In this document: positions 1 through 8,423 of the stretch, in pieces
Layout: each line of letters opens with the position of its first letter
Numbering within the stretch: position 1 is the first letter of the stretch
Assembly: GCA_004144935.1 (NCBI GenBank)
Contig: SDZP01000071.1
Location: 1-12,067 of the forward strand
DNA: 12,067 nt
Source: Caulobacteraceae bacterium
Lineage (GTDB): Bacteria > Pseudomonadota > Alphaproteobacteria > Caulobacterales > Caulobacteraceae
Direction: 5' to 3'
The notes under the pieces: generated by a model
Told to the model about the DNA's origin: nothing
What the model saw: only the letters and a program-made list of their open reading frames with translations
The model's database searches: none
Translations under genes and position numbers: made by a program

Positions 1-2
1 AG

Positions 3-1148
3 AGTGAACTGATCGTGCGGTTCAGCGGGCCCGCGGGCGCCGGGGCGGTTGCGCCGACAGGCGGCGCAGGGGCGGGCGGCAGTCCGACGCGGGAGGCGCG
101 CAGCTGCGACAGCTGCCAGCAGATCAGCTGCCATCGGCATGAAGGATCCGGTCCGGCGACGACCTCGGCCCGTCAGGTCTGGCTGGTCGACGAAGCCTGG
201 CCGGAGTTCCAGGCCCTGTGGGCGAGGCGGGCCGGACCGGACGATCTGCTCGGCCTGCCGCTGGATGGCGGACGCTGGCGGATGCCGCGGTATGCCTGGG
301 CAGGCGCACCGGTGGGACGGACCGGGGATGCGGTGATCGCGGCCCTGGGGCGGTCGGCGGCAGTCCGCCGGATGGCGGCCCAGGGACCGGCCCGTCGCCG
401 CGCGGAACTGGCGGGGGCCGGGGCCATCGCCCGGTCGCTGGAGCGGCTGCTGACCCAGGACGACCTGGAGGTGGTCGTCGCCCAGAGCCTGCTGCCCTAC
501 CTCTGGACCCGCGGGCGGCTCGGCGGACGGCGGTTCAGCGTGCTGATGACCCGGTCGCCAATGGGCGTGCTGCAGGCGCGGCTCGACGAGGCCCATGCGG
601 CCGCGCCGGAGCAGCTCAGCCTGGCCGATTTCCGCGCCGATCCGGCCCTGGTGGCGGCCGAGGCGCAGGCGCTGGCCGCCGCCCACCGCATCATGACGCC
701 CCACGCCGCGGTCGCCGCCCAGTTCGGCCAGCGAGCCGAGCGCCTGGACTGGATCGCCCCCAGGCGCGGACCGGCAGAGGCCGCCAAGGGCCGCCGGATC
801 GCCTTTCCCGGCCCGACCGCGGCCCGCAAGGGCGCCTGGGCGGTGCGCGAGGCGGCCCGGGCCCTGGACCTGGAAGTCGTCTTGGCCGGCTCGGCGCTGG
901 AAGGGGAGGGGTTCTGGGATGGGGTGAGCACCCTGACGCCCGGCCGCGACTGGCTGGACGGCGTCGCCGCCGTGGTCCAGCCGGCGGTGGTCGAGGACAA
1001 TCCTCGACGCCTGCTCGGCGCCCTGGCCGCCGGCGTGCCGGTGATCGCCACGCCGGCCTGCGGGCTGGATCCGCAGCCGGGGCTGACCCTGATCCCTCCC
1101 GGCGATGCAGCCGCCTTGATAAGGGCGCTGAAGAGGCTGATGGATTGA
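3..1148 (+). CDS. Glycosyltransferase-like (GT-B fold) protein, 5' end outside the window
   Basis: The frame is open to the left edge. The first possible start inside is a GTG at base 15 with no visible ribosome binding site, so the true start probably lies upstream. Residues below count from that GTG. The C-terminal third looks like the donor-binding half of a GT-B glycosyltransferase: a strand start at GRRIAFPG near residue 258, a strand at LEVVLAG near 292, and the stretch PAVVEDNPRRLLGALAAGVPVIATPACGL near 324-352. The usual E-x7-E motif is E327-x7-Gly, so the second glutamate is missing. A C31-x2-C34-x4-C39-H40-x-H42 cluster precedes a conserved-looking middle part (residues 53-250). The expected role is sugar transfer to a cell-surface polymer or lipid, but donor and acceptor cannot be read. 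The next gene starts 21 bases after the stop. The GT-B assignment is fairly sure; activity is not. Confidence 0.7.
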   Translation, partial: SELIVRFSGPAGAGAVAPTGGAGAGGSPTREARSCDSCQQISCHRHEGSGPATTSARQVWLVDEAWPEFQALWARRAGPDDLLGLPLDGGRWRMPRYAWAGAPVGRTGDAVIAALGRSAAVRRMAAQGPARRRAELAGAGAIARSLERLLTQDDLEVVVAQSLLPYLWTRGRLGGRRFSVLMTRSPMGVLQARLDEAHAAAPEQLSLADFRADPALVAAEAQALAAAHRIMTPHAAVAAQFGQRAERLDWIAPRRGPAEAAKGRRIAFPGPTAARKGAWAVREAARALDLEVVLAGSALEGEGFWDGVSTLTPGRDWLDGVAAVVQPAVVEDNPRRLLGALAAGVPVIATPACGLDPQPGLTLIPPGDAAALIRALKRLMD

Positions 1149-1169
1149 ACCACAGGCGAAGGACACCCC

Positions 1170-1610
1170 ATGACCCGGCCCGCTCTTGCCCTCCTGTTGC
1201 TGCTGGTCGCCGGCGCCGCCCACGGCGCCGAAGCGCCTGACCCCATCGAGCGGCAGATCGCCCTTGGCCGTCTGGCCGCCCTGATCGACGTTGCCGATGC
1301 GGTGCTTGGCGAGGCGCCGGCGATCGACGGCGAGGATGCCCCCGCCCTGTACGCCCGCCTCTACCGCGACTCCCTGAAACTGGAGAGCTTGCGAGGCCGA
1401 GCCTGTGGGTCGGGACGGATCAAGGGCAAGGTCTGTCAGCGCCGCTACGCCCCCGCCTGGCTGCGGCCGCCGGGCAGCTTCACGCCCACCCTGCCGCAGG
1501 TCTGGCGCTGGACCGACCTGCTGCAGGGCGAGGTGCTGGCCGTCACCGGCGCGGTCTGCGCCACGGCTCCGCCGGATCCGGAAGGTCCGGGCGCCTGTTC
1601 GGTGGAATAG
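1170..1610 (+). CDS. Small exported protein of unknown function with four cysteines
   Basis: 146 residues starting at ATG 1170, with AAGGA at 1159-1163 placed six bases ahead. Residues 1-19 or 20 form a typical Sec signal peptide: Arg near the N-terminus, an Ala/Leu-rich core, and cleavage near AHG-A-E. The mature part (about 126 residues) begins with a helical, acidic stretch and carries four cysteines at positions 79, 89, 130 and 143, enough for two disulfides in the periplasm. I recognise no family. It lies 21 bases downstream of the glycosyltransferase-like gene on the same strand and may be co-transcribed, which hints at an envelope role but does not prove one. Its TAG stop is three bases from the stop of the convergent AHSA1-type gene. 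Confidence 0.75.
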   Translation: MTRPALALLLLLVAGAAHGAEAPDPIERQIALGRLAALIDVADAVLGEAPAIDGEDAPALYARLYRDSLKLESLRGRACGSGRIKGKVCQRRYAPAWLRPPGSFTPTLPQVWRWTDLLQGEVLAVTGAVCATAPPDPEGPGACSVE

Positions 1611-1613
1611 GCC

Positions 1614-2081
1614 TCAGGCCGTCATGGCGGCCACATGACGCGCCAGCTGGTCGAGGCCGGAATTGGTCCCCTGCTCGAAGCCGGCGCCGACGTGTTCGGC
1701 ATACATCCGCTGCGAGCCGAAGACCGTCGTCGAGGTGACCGTGGTCCTTCCGTCCAGTTCCTCGAAGGTGATGGTGGTCACCATCCGCTCGGCCCCCTCG
1801 ATCTCGAATCCGTTGTCCCACCTGATCAACCTGTCCGGCTCGATCGCCAGGTAGGTCCCGCCAAACGGCGGGTTCTGCACGCCGGTCGAACCGGTCATCG
1901 CCATCCGCCACTGGCCGCCGACCCGAAAATCCATCTCGCAGAAGGTTACCGGCCAGCCGACCGGGCCGAACCACTGCATGATGTGCTCGCGCTCGGCGTG
2001 GGCCTTGAACAGCAGCCGGGCGGGGGCGTCGAACACCCGCACGATGGTCAGGGTGCGGCCCTCGACGTTGGTGTCAGTCAT
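1614..2081 (-). CDS. SRPBCC (AHSA1/Aha1-type) domain protein
   Basis: 155 residues forming one START-like helix-grip domain of the AHSA1 group. Visible family signatures are VFDAPARLLFKA near residues 16-27, the WFGP segment at 37-40, DFRVGGQWRM near 51-60, GGTYLAIEPDRLIRWD near 74-89, and a C-terminal helix beginning GTNSGLDQLARHV. Such domains bind hydrophobic ligands or act as small lyase/cyclase-like scaffolds; the ligand here is unknown. The ATG at 2079-2081 lies inside the end of the upstream ArsR gene (8-base overlap), with AAGGA-type sequence ahead of it, so the two are translationally coupled. ArsR-AHSA1 operons are widespread in Proteobacteria and Actinobacteria. No sequence anomaly is seen. 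Confidence 0.9.
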   Translation of the reverse strand: MTDTNVEGRTLTIVRVFDAPARLLFKAHAEREHIMQWFGPVGWPVTFCEMDFRVGGQWRMAMTGSTGVQNPPFGGTYLAIEPDRLIRWDNGFEIEGAERMVTTITFEELDGRTTVTSTTVFGSQRMYAEHVGAGFEQGTNSGLDQLARHVAAMTA

Positions 2082-2424
2082 CCTTGGCGTCCTTGTCCTT
2101 GAGGTGTTTCACATAGTCGCCCAGCCGCTCGAAGCTCTCTTCCCAGAAGCGGCGGTAGTCGCCGAGCCAGGCGTCGACCCCGGCCAGGCCCCGGGCGTCC
2201 AGGCGGACCGGGCGGAACTGGGCGTCCCGGCCGCGGCTGATCAGGCCGGCCGCCTCCAGCACCTTGAGGTGTTTGGAGATGGTGGGCTGGGCCAGGTCGA
2301 AGGCGTCGACCAGCTGGTTCACCGTCGCCTCCCGCCCGGCAATGCGGGCCAGGATGGCGCGCCGGGTGGGATCGGCGAGGGCGCCGAACAGGCGGTCGAG
2401 GGTGTCGTCGGCGGTCGCCATCAT
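2074..2424 (-). CDS. ArsR/SmtB-family winged-helix transcriptional regulator
   Basis: 116 residues, a typical length for a single-domain ArsR repressor. The family opening ALADPTRRAILARIAG lies at about residues 15-30. The recognition helix is in QPTISKHLKVLEAAGLI, about residues 46-62, followed by the wing (RGRDAQFRPVRL). The ELCVC metal-binding cysteines of true arsenic/cadmium sensors are absent and there is no cysteine at all, so it does not sense metals in the classical way. It belongs to the subgroup paired with SRPBCC proteins. Two adjacent ATGs (2424 and 2421) could start it. It is the first gene of the operon with the AHSA1-type protein and probably represses itself through the palindrome at 2441-2460, just upstream of its start. 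Confidence 0.92.
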   Translation of the reverse strand: MMATADDTLDRLFGALADPTRRAILARIAGREATVNQLVDAFDLAQPTISKHLKVLEAAGLISRGRDAQFRPVRLDARGLAGVDAWLGDYRRFWEESFERLGDYVKHLKDKDAKDD

Positions 2425-2440
2425 GCATTACTCTTCGTCA

Positions 2441-2460
2441 ATATAGCCATAGGGCAATAT
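2441..2460. promoter_or_regulatory. Palindromic operator, probably for the adjacent ArsR repressor
   Basis: The 20-base sequence ATATAGCCATAGGGCAATAT is an imperfect palindrome in which eight of ten base pairs are symmetric. Its centre lies 26 bases upstream of the ArsR start. On the minus strand a TTGACG -35-like hexamer (2472-2477) sits just upstream, so the palindrome covers the spacer and -10 zone, as expected for autorepression. A direct repeat CAATATA (2439-2445 and 2455-2461) overlaps it. Binding by this ArsR is inferred from position and symmetry. Confidence 0.6.
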
Positions 2461-2567
2461 AAAGGGGCGGCCGTCAAGCGGACGGGTGCGGGCCCGTGTC
2501 GCAGCGACAGGAAATCCCGTCTCCACTATCCGGGGCGCCTTGCCATCGTCCAAGTGAGCGTCCGCCC

Positions 2568-2777
2568 ATGAACGAGCTGATCCGCGCCATCTTCTCCGCC
2601 CGCTGGCTGTCGGGCGGCACGGTCTTCCTGGTCGCCTGGATCATCGGCTCCAAGGCCGCCGAGGGCATGAACCTGTTCCAATGGGCCGGCGCCCTGGTCG
2701 CCCTGGCCGGCGCAATCGCCTGGGCCGTGATCGAGCAGGTCTGGCCGGCGCGGCGGCGGCAGACCGCCGAGGACTGA
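2568..2777 (+). CDS. Small two-helix inner-membrane protein of unknown function
   Basis: 69 residues from ATG 2568. Two hydrophobic segments are visible, about residues 15-28 and 38-58, joined by a short loop (GSKAAEGMN), and the C-terminus is Arg-rich (ARRRQTAED), which suggests both termini face the cytoplasm. The frame could be extended upstream to GTG 2496, but the extra 24 residues (MSQRQEIPSPLS...) do not look conserved and the ATG is preferred; neither start has a strong Shine-Dalgarno. It stands alone between the ArsR operon (divergent) and lon. A GC-rich hairpin, CCGGGG (2783-2788) with CCCCGG (2797-2802), follows the stop but lacks a T-tract. The gene is probable but no function can be given. 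Confidence 0.65.
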   Translation: MNELIRAIFSARWLSGGTVFLVAWIIGSKAAEGMNLFQWAGALVALAGAIAWAVIEQVWPARRRQTAED

Positions 2778-2879
2778 TCCCGCCGGGGGAACAGCGCCCC
2801 GGATATCGCCCCGCAGGCGGTATCACGCGGATTTTCCTGATTCTTTCGGCGCTTATCCCCGCCTGTGACAGCTGGTCCG

Positions 2880-2909
2880 CTTGAATGCGCCTGCGAAGCG
2901 CCCAACTAT
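2880..2909 (+). promoter_or_regulatory. Candidate heat-shock (sigma-32 type) promoter of lon
   Basis: CTTGAA at 2880-2885 matches the sigma-32 -35 element exactly. After 15 bases comes CCCAACTAT (2901-2909), close to the CCCCATNT -10 pattern. Lon is a heat-shock gene in many bacteria. The 5' leader would be about 70 bases and contains a 7-bp hairpin, CCCGTTC (2923-2929) with GAACGGG (2936-2942), and the 12-base palindrome GCGCCGCGGCGC (2944-2955) before the ribosome binding site AGGAGA (2975-2980). Confidence 0.5.
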
Positions 2910-2987
2910 CCTCGTAATCGTACCCGTTCGTAACGGAACGGGCGCGCCGCGGCGCCGATTATCGGGTCGCGGGCAGGAGACAGGTAA

Positions 2988-5387
<2,400 letters not shown>

Positions 5388-5420
5388 GGGTAACGCTGAT
5401 ACCTGATCGGCGATAATGTG

Positions 5421-5454
5421 CGCGCCCCGGGCCAACCCGGGGCGCGTTTCTTTT
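5421..5454 (+). terminator. Rho-independent terminator of lon
   Basis: A perfect 11-bp stem, CGCGCCCCGGG (5421-5431) pairing with CCCGGGGCGCG (5436-5446) around a four-base loop CCAA, is followed at once by TTTCTTTT (5447-5454). It starts 34 bases after the lon stop, so lon is transcribed separately from hup. Confidence 0.92.
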
Positions 5455-5480
5455 GACGGTTCGCCGACAGTCTTCATAAT
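5453..5480 (+). promoter_or_regulatory. Sigma-70-type promoter of hup
   Basis: TTGACG (5453-5458) and CATAAT (5475-5480) are spaced by 16 bases, a near-consensus housekeeping promoter. The -35 box shares its first two bases with the T-tract of the lon terminator. A start of transcription near 5487 would leave a leader of about 68 bases before the hup ATG. Confidence 0.65.
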
Positions 5481-5554
5481 CGCGGCAGGCGAGGGGCTTC
5501 GTGCAGGACGCGAACACCGCGCCGCACAACGAACCATTGGCTTGGAGACTGCGT

Positions 5555-5830
5555 ATGACGAAGGCCGAACTGGTCGCCGCGATCGCGGACGGCGCGGGAC
5601 TGAACAAGACCCAGGCGGGAGCCGCTCTCGAAGCTTTTACGGCGGCGGTGACCGCTTCCCTGAAGAAGGGCGAGGATGTGCGGCTGGTGGGCTTTGGCGC
5701 CTTCAAGGCGGTCGCCCGCGCCGCCGGCACGGCCCGCAACCCGCGCACCGGCGAGACCGTCGCGCGCCCGGCCAGCAAGACCGCCCGCTTTCAGGTCGGC
5801 GAAGGCCTGAAGACCGCGCTGAACGGCTAG
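5555..5830 (+). CDS. hup: DNA-binding protein HU
   Basis: 91 residues, the normal length for HU, a histone-like dimer that bends and compacts DNA throughout the nucleoid. The N-terminal helices start MTKAELVAAIADGAGL, the family motif GFGAF is at 46-50, and the DNA-binding arm carries RNPRTGE at 61-67, whose proline (63) intercalates into DNA. The ATG at 5555 is chosen because HU proteins begin exactly there and GGAG (5544-5547) lies seven bases ahead; an in-frame GTG at 5501 would add 18 atypical residues. It follows lon, from which it is separated by a terminator and its own promoter. HU versus IHF: the arm and overall length fit HU rather than either IHF subunit. Confidence 0.96.
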   Translation: MTKAELVAAIADGAGLNKTQAGAALEAFTAAVTASLKKGEDVRLVGFGAFKAVARAAGTARNPRTGETVARPASKTARFQVGEGLKTALNG

Positions 5831-5872
5831 GCCTTCCGTTCGGCGATTGCGGCGGGTAAACCCGGCCGGCGC

Positions 5873-5946
5873 GGGCGGCTAGCTCAGCTGGTTAGAGCAT
5901 CTCGTTTACACCGAGAGGGTCGGCGGTTCGAACCCGTCGCCGCCCA
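5873..5946 (+). tRNA. tRNA-Val (anticodon UAC)
   Basis: A full cloverleaf can be drawn. The acceptor stem GGGCGGC (5873-5879) pairs with GCCGCCC (5939-5945). The D stem is GCTC/GAGC (5882-5885, 5895-5898). The anticodon stem TCTCG/CGAGA (5900-5904, 5912-5916) holds the loop TTTACAC with anticodon TAC at 5907-5909. The T stem GGCGG/CCGTC (one G-U pair) encloses TTCGAAC. The discriminator is A5946, and CCA is not encoded. It starts 43 bases after the hup stop. Confidence 0.97.
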
Positions 5947-5990
5947 CGCGCCCCTCACATCCATTGTCCGGCGCCGCGCGTAGGTAGGAT

Positions 5991-6785
5991 ATGATCCTGC
6001 TCGCCATCGCCGTCGCCCTGGGCCTGAGCGCCTGGATGACCATCGCCTGGGCCTACCAGCGAGCGGTGGCCAACGGTGGCTGGACCGATGTGTTCTGGAG
6101 TTTCGGGATGGGGGCCGCCGGGGTCGCCAGCGCCCTGTGGCCCTTGGGCGGCGCGCCGACCTGGCGCCAGTGGATCGCCGGCGGCCTGATGCTGTTCTGG
6201 TCGCTGCGGCTGGGCTCGCACCTCTGGCGGCGGGTGGCGGGTGCGGCGGAGGATGCGCGCTACGCCGGCTTCCGCAAGGCCTGGGGCGATACCTTCCAGA
6301 GCCGCATGTTCGGCTTCCTGCAGGCCCAGGCGCTGTCCGGCGCGCTGCTTTGCCTGGCCATCCTGGTCGCCGCCCGCAACCCAGCGCCCGGACTAGCCTG
6401 GAGCGACATCGCCGCGGCCCTCATCCTGGCCGGCGGCATCGCCGGCGAGAGCCTCGCCGACGCCCAGCTGTCCCGCTTCAAGGCCGACGCGGCCAACAAG
6501 GGCCGCGTCTGCGACGTCGGCCTGTGGGGCTGGTCGCGGCATCCCAACTACTTCTTCGAATGGACCATCTGGCTGGCCTGGCCGGTCATGGCGCTGGGAA
6601 CGTCTCTGACCGTCTGGCCCTTGGGCTGGCTGGCGCTGATCGGCCCGGCCTTCATGGCCCTGCTGCTGATCAAGGTGTCCGGCGTGCCGCCGCTGGAGCA
6701 GGCCATGCTGAAGTCCCGCGGCAAGGCCTATGCCGACTACCAGTCCCGCGTCTCCGCCTTCTTCCCGCTGCCCCCGAAAGCCTGA
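5991..6785 (+). CDS. DUF1295 membrane protein (steroid 5-alpha-reductase-like fold)
   Basis: 264 residues with about six or seven hydrophobic segments (near 1-20, 36-52, 60-75, 108-127, 137-152, 190-210 and 212-230). The hallmark GLWGWSRHPNYFFEW at residues 178-192 and the C-terminal PLEQAMLKSRGKAYADYQSRVSAFFPLPP-type ending place it in DUF1295. This group is related to 3-oxo-5-alpha-steroid dehydrogenases and isoprenylcysteine methyltransferases, so an NAD(P)H-dependent double-bond reductase acting in the membrane is plausible but unproven. The ATG at 5991 directly follows an AGGTAGGAT stretch. Its stop is seven bases before the methyltransferase gene, so the two form one transcript, and DUF1295 genes often sit beside cyclopropane-fatty-acid-synthase-like genes. 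Family call sure, reaction unknown. Confidence 0.9.
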   Translation: MILLAIAVALGLSAWMTIAWAYQRAVANGGWTDVFWSFGMGAAGVASALWPLGGAPTWRQWIAGGLMLFWSLRLGSHLWRRVAGAAEDARYAGFRKAWGDTFQSRMFGFLQAQALSGALLCLAILVAARNPAPGLAWSDIAAALILAGGIAGESLADAQLSRFKADAANKGRVCDVGLWGWSRHPNYFFEWTIWLAWPVMALGTSLTVWPLGWLALIGPAFMALLLIKVSGVPPLEQAMLKSRGKAYADYQSRVSAFFPLPPKA

Positions 6786-6792
6786 GGCTCCC

Positions 6793-7821
6793 ATGGATTT
6801 CCTGAAGACCGCCATCAACGCCGCCGAGAGCCTCCCCGCGCCGGACATGATCCGCAAGGCGGCGATCAGCTGGCTGGTCGAGAAGCAGCGGCTTGAATTG
6901 CTGGGTCTGTCCGACGATCTGCCGGCCCAGTTCGCCCGCGACATGCGCAGCCGGCCGATCGCCGAGCATACCGATGCGGCCAACGACCAGCACTATGAGG
7001 TGCCGGCCGAATTCTTCCGGCTCGTGCTCGGCCCGCGTCTGAAATACTCCAGCTGCCTCTATGACCAGGGGGCCCGCACCCTGGCCGAGGCCGAGGACCG
7101 CGCCCTGACGGTGACCTGCGAGCATGCGGGGCTGCAGGATGGCATGGACATTCTGGAACTCGGCTGCGGCTGGGGCTCGCTGTCCCTGTGGATGGCGGAC
7201 CGCTATCCCAACGCCCGGATCACCAGCGTCTCCAATTCCAACGGCCAGCGCGAGCACATCGAGGCCCAGGCCAGGGCCCGGGGCCATGGCAATCTCAGGG
7301 TCATCACCGCCGACGCCAACGTCTTCCAGCCGGAGGGGACGTTCGACCGCGTCGTCTCGGTCGAGATGTTCGAGCACATGGCCAACTGGGGCCAACTATT
7401 GGGCCGGGTACGGGACTGGCTGCGACCGGACGGCCGCCTCTTCATCCACATCTTCAGCCACCGCGCCCAGCCCTACCGCTTCAGCCACGAGGACCAGGAC
7501 GACTGGATCGGGAAGTACTTCTTCACCGGCGGCTTCATGCCCAGCCACGACCTGATCCGCGATTTCGGCGACCTGTTCGAGGTTCAGGAGGACTGGAAGT
7601 GGAACGGCAGCCACTACGAGAAGACCGCCCTCGACTGGCTGGCCAACATGGATCGCGAGGACTTGGCGGTGCGCCGGATCATGAAGGCCACATACGGCGA
7701 CCAGGCCGGTGTCTGGCGGCGGCGCTGGCGGCTGTTCTTCCTGGCCACGGCCGGGCTGTTCGGCCATCGCGACGGGCAGGAGTGGGGCGTCAGCCACTAC
7801 CTCTTGAGGCCCGTTCGCTAG
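6793..7821 (+). CDS. SAM-dependent methyltransferase, cyclopropane-synthase/coclaurine N-methyltransferase-like
   Basis: 342 residues from ATG 6793 (an in-frame upstream start at 6730 would overlap the preceding gene by 56 bases and adds non-conserved sequence). The Rossmann SAM site is LELGCGWGS at 121-129, preceded by HYEVPAEFF (67-75) and YSSCLY (85-90). Residues matching active-site positions of E. coli cyclopropane fatty acid synthase are present: C88, E194 in VEMFEHM, H219 and Y275. Length, the DDWIGKYFFTGGFMPS stretch and the C-terminus (ELFG-like GLFGHRDGQEWGVSHYLLR) resemble plant coclaurine N-methyltransferase more than Cfa, and the N-terminal lipid-contacting domain is about 50 residues shorter than in Cfa. 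Substrate could be an unsaturated acyl chain or an amine. It is co-transcribed with the DUF1295 gene. Its stop overlaps that of the convergent GNAT gene. Confidence 0.9.
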   Translation: MDFLKTAINAAESLPAPDMIRKAAISWLVEKQRLELLGLSDDLPAQFARDMRSRPIAEHTDAANDQHYEVPAEFFRLVLGPRLKYSSCLYDQGARTLAEAEDRALTVTCEHAGLQDGMDILELGCGWGSLSLWMADRYPNARITSVSNSNGQREHIEAQARARGHGNLRVITADANVFQPEGTFDRVVSVEMFEHMANWGQLLGRVRDWLRPDGRLFIHIFSHRAQPYRFSHEDQDDWIGKYFFTGGFMPSHDLIRDFGDLFEVQEDWKWNGSHYEKTALDWLANMDREDLAVRRIMKATYGDQAGVWRRRWRLFFLATAGLFGHRDGQEWGVSHYLLRPVR

Positions 7822-8366
7822 ATCCAATCCCGCCGGTAAATCACCGTCGGCTCGCCGTGGTAGCTGGTTTGGGCCAGTTCCCGGAAGCCGACCTTCTCGG
7901 CGACCCGGACCGACGGCGCGTTGCCGGGTGAGATGATGCAGCAGGCGGGGGCGCTGAACAGCGTCTGACCCCAGGCCAAGGCCGTCTGGATGGCCTCGGT
8001 CGCGTAACCCCGACCGTGCGACCAGGGCTGCAGGGCCCAGCCCATCTCCGGCATGCCGGCCAGGGAGGGGACGATGTCGCGGTGGAAATCGGCGAAGCCG
8101 GCCTCGCCGACGAAGCGGCCGGAGCCTTTCTCGAAGATGGCCCAGAAGCCGTAGCCCAGCGCCTGCCAGTGGCCGATGTAGCGCAGGGTGCGGGCCCAGA
8201 CTTCCTCGCCGGCTGCCGGTCGGCCGCCAATGAAGCGGGTGACGTCGGGGTCGCTCCAGAGGGCGAGGCCGTCGTCGAAGTCGGAGGTGGTGTGGCCGCG
8301 AAGGACGAGGCGCTCGGTCTCGAGCACCGGCGCGGCGCGAAGGGCAGGAGTCACGGGGTGGCTCAC
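7818..8366 (-). CDS. GNAT-family N-acetyltransferase (RimJ/RimL-like)
   Basis: 182 residues, starting with GTG at 8364-8366. The opening LETERLVLRGHTTSDFDD (16-32) is the usual beginning of the RimJ/RimL type (Acetyltransf_3). The acetyl-CoA pyrophosphate loop is HGRGYATEA at 117-125, and NAPSVRVAEKVGF at 149-161 forms the conserved last helix and strand. It transfers an acetyl group from acetyl-CoA to an amine; the acceptor (protein N-terminus, small molecule or antibiotic) cannot be told. The gene lies downstream of the cold-shock gene beyond a terminator and has only a weak AGG before the GTG. Its TAG stop shares bases with the stop of the convergent methyltransferase gene. Confidence 0.9.
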   Translation of the reverse strand: MSHPVTPALRAAPVLETERLVLRGHTTSDFDDGLALWSDPDVTRFIGGRPAAGEEVWARTLRYIGHWQALGYGFWAIFEKGSGRFVGEAGFADFHRDIVPSLAGMPEMGWALQPWSHGRGYATEAIQTALAWGQTLFSAPACCIISPGNAPSVRVAEKVGFRELAQTSYHGEPTVIYRRDWI

Positions 8367-8380
8367 CCTATGGTCGTCAG

Positions 8381-8416
8381 CAAGAGAAAGGGCCGGACCC
8401 TTGAAGGGGCCGGCCC
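8381..8416 (-). terminator. Rho-independent terminator of the cold-shock gene
   Basis: On the minus strand a stem GGGCCGG-x-CCC pairs with GGG-x-CCGGCCC (plus-strand 8390-8400 and 8406-8416), with one mismatch and a five-base loop (8401-8405). It is followed by TTTCTCTT (8389-8382). It begins eight bases after the cold-shock protein stop and separates that gene from the GNAT gene. Confidence 0.85.
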
Positions 8417-8423
8417 GGAAGCT

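Noticed and set aside
218..1240. 340-codon plus-strand frame overlapping the glycosyltransferase-like gene
   Set aside because: Composition is Gly/Arg/Pro-rich without domain signal, and the competing frame has clear GT-B motifs.
1610..1620. GGCCTCAGGCC palindrome between two convergent stop codons as a shared terminator
   Set aside because: The loop would be too short and neither side has a T-tract.
2783..2802. GC hairpin after the small membrane protein as a terminator
   Set aside because: Six-base arms but no T-tract; kept only as a remark in the gene entry.
5501..5554. Upstream GTG start giving an 18-residue extension of HU
   Set aside because: HU proteins begin at the downstream ATG, which has a proper GGAG; the extension falls in the leader.
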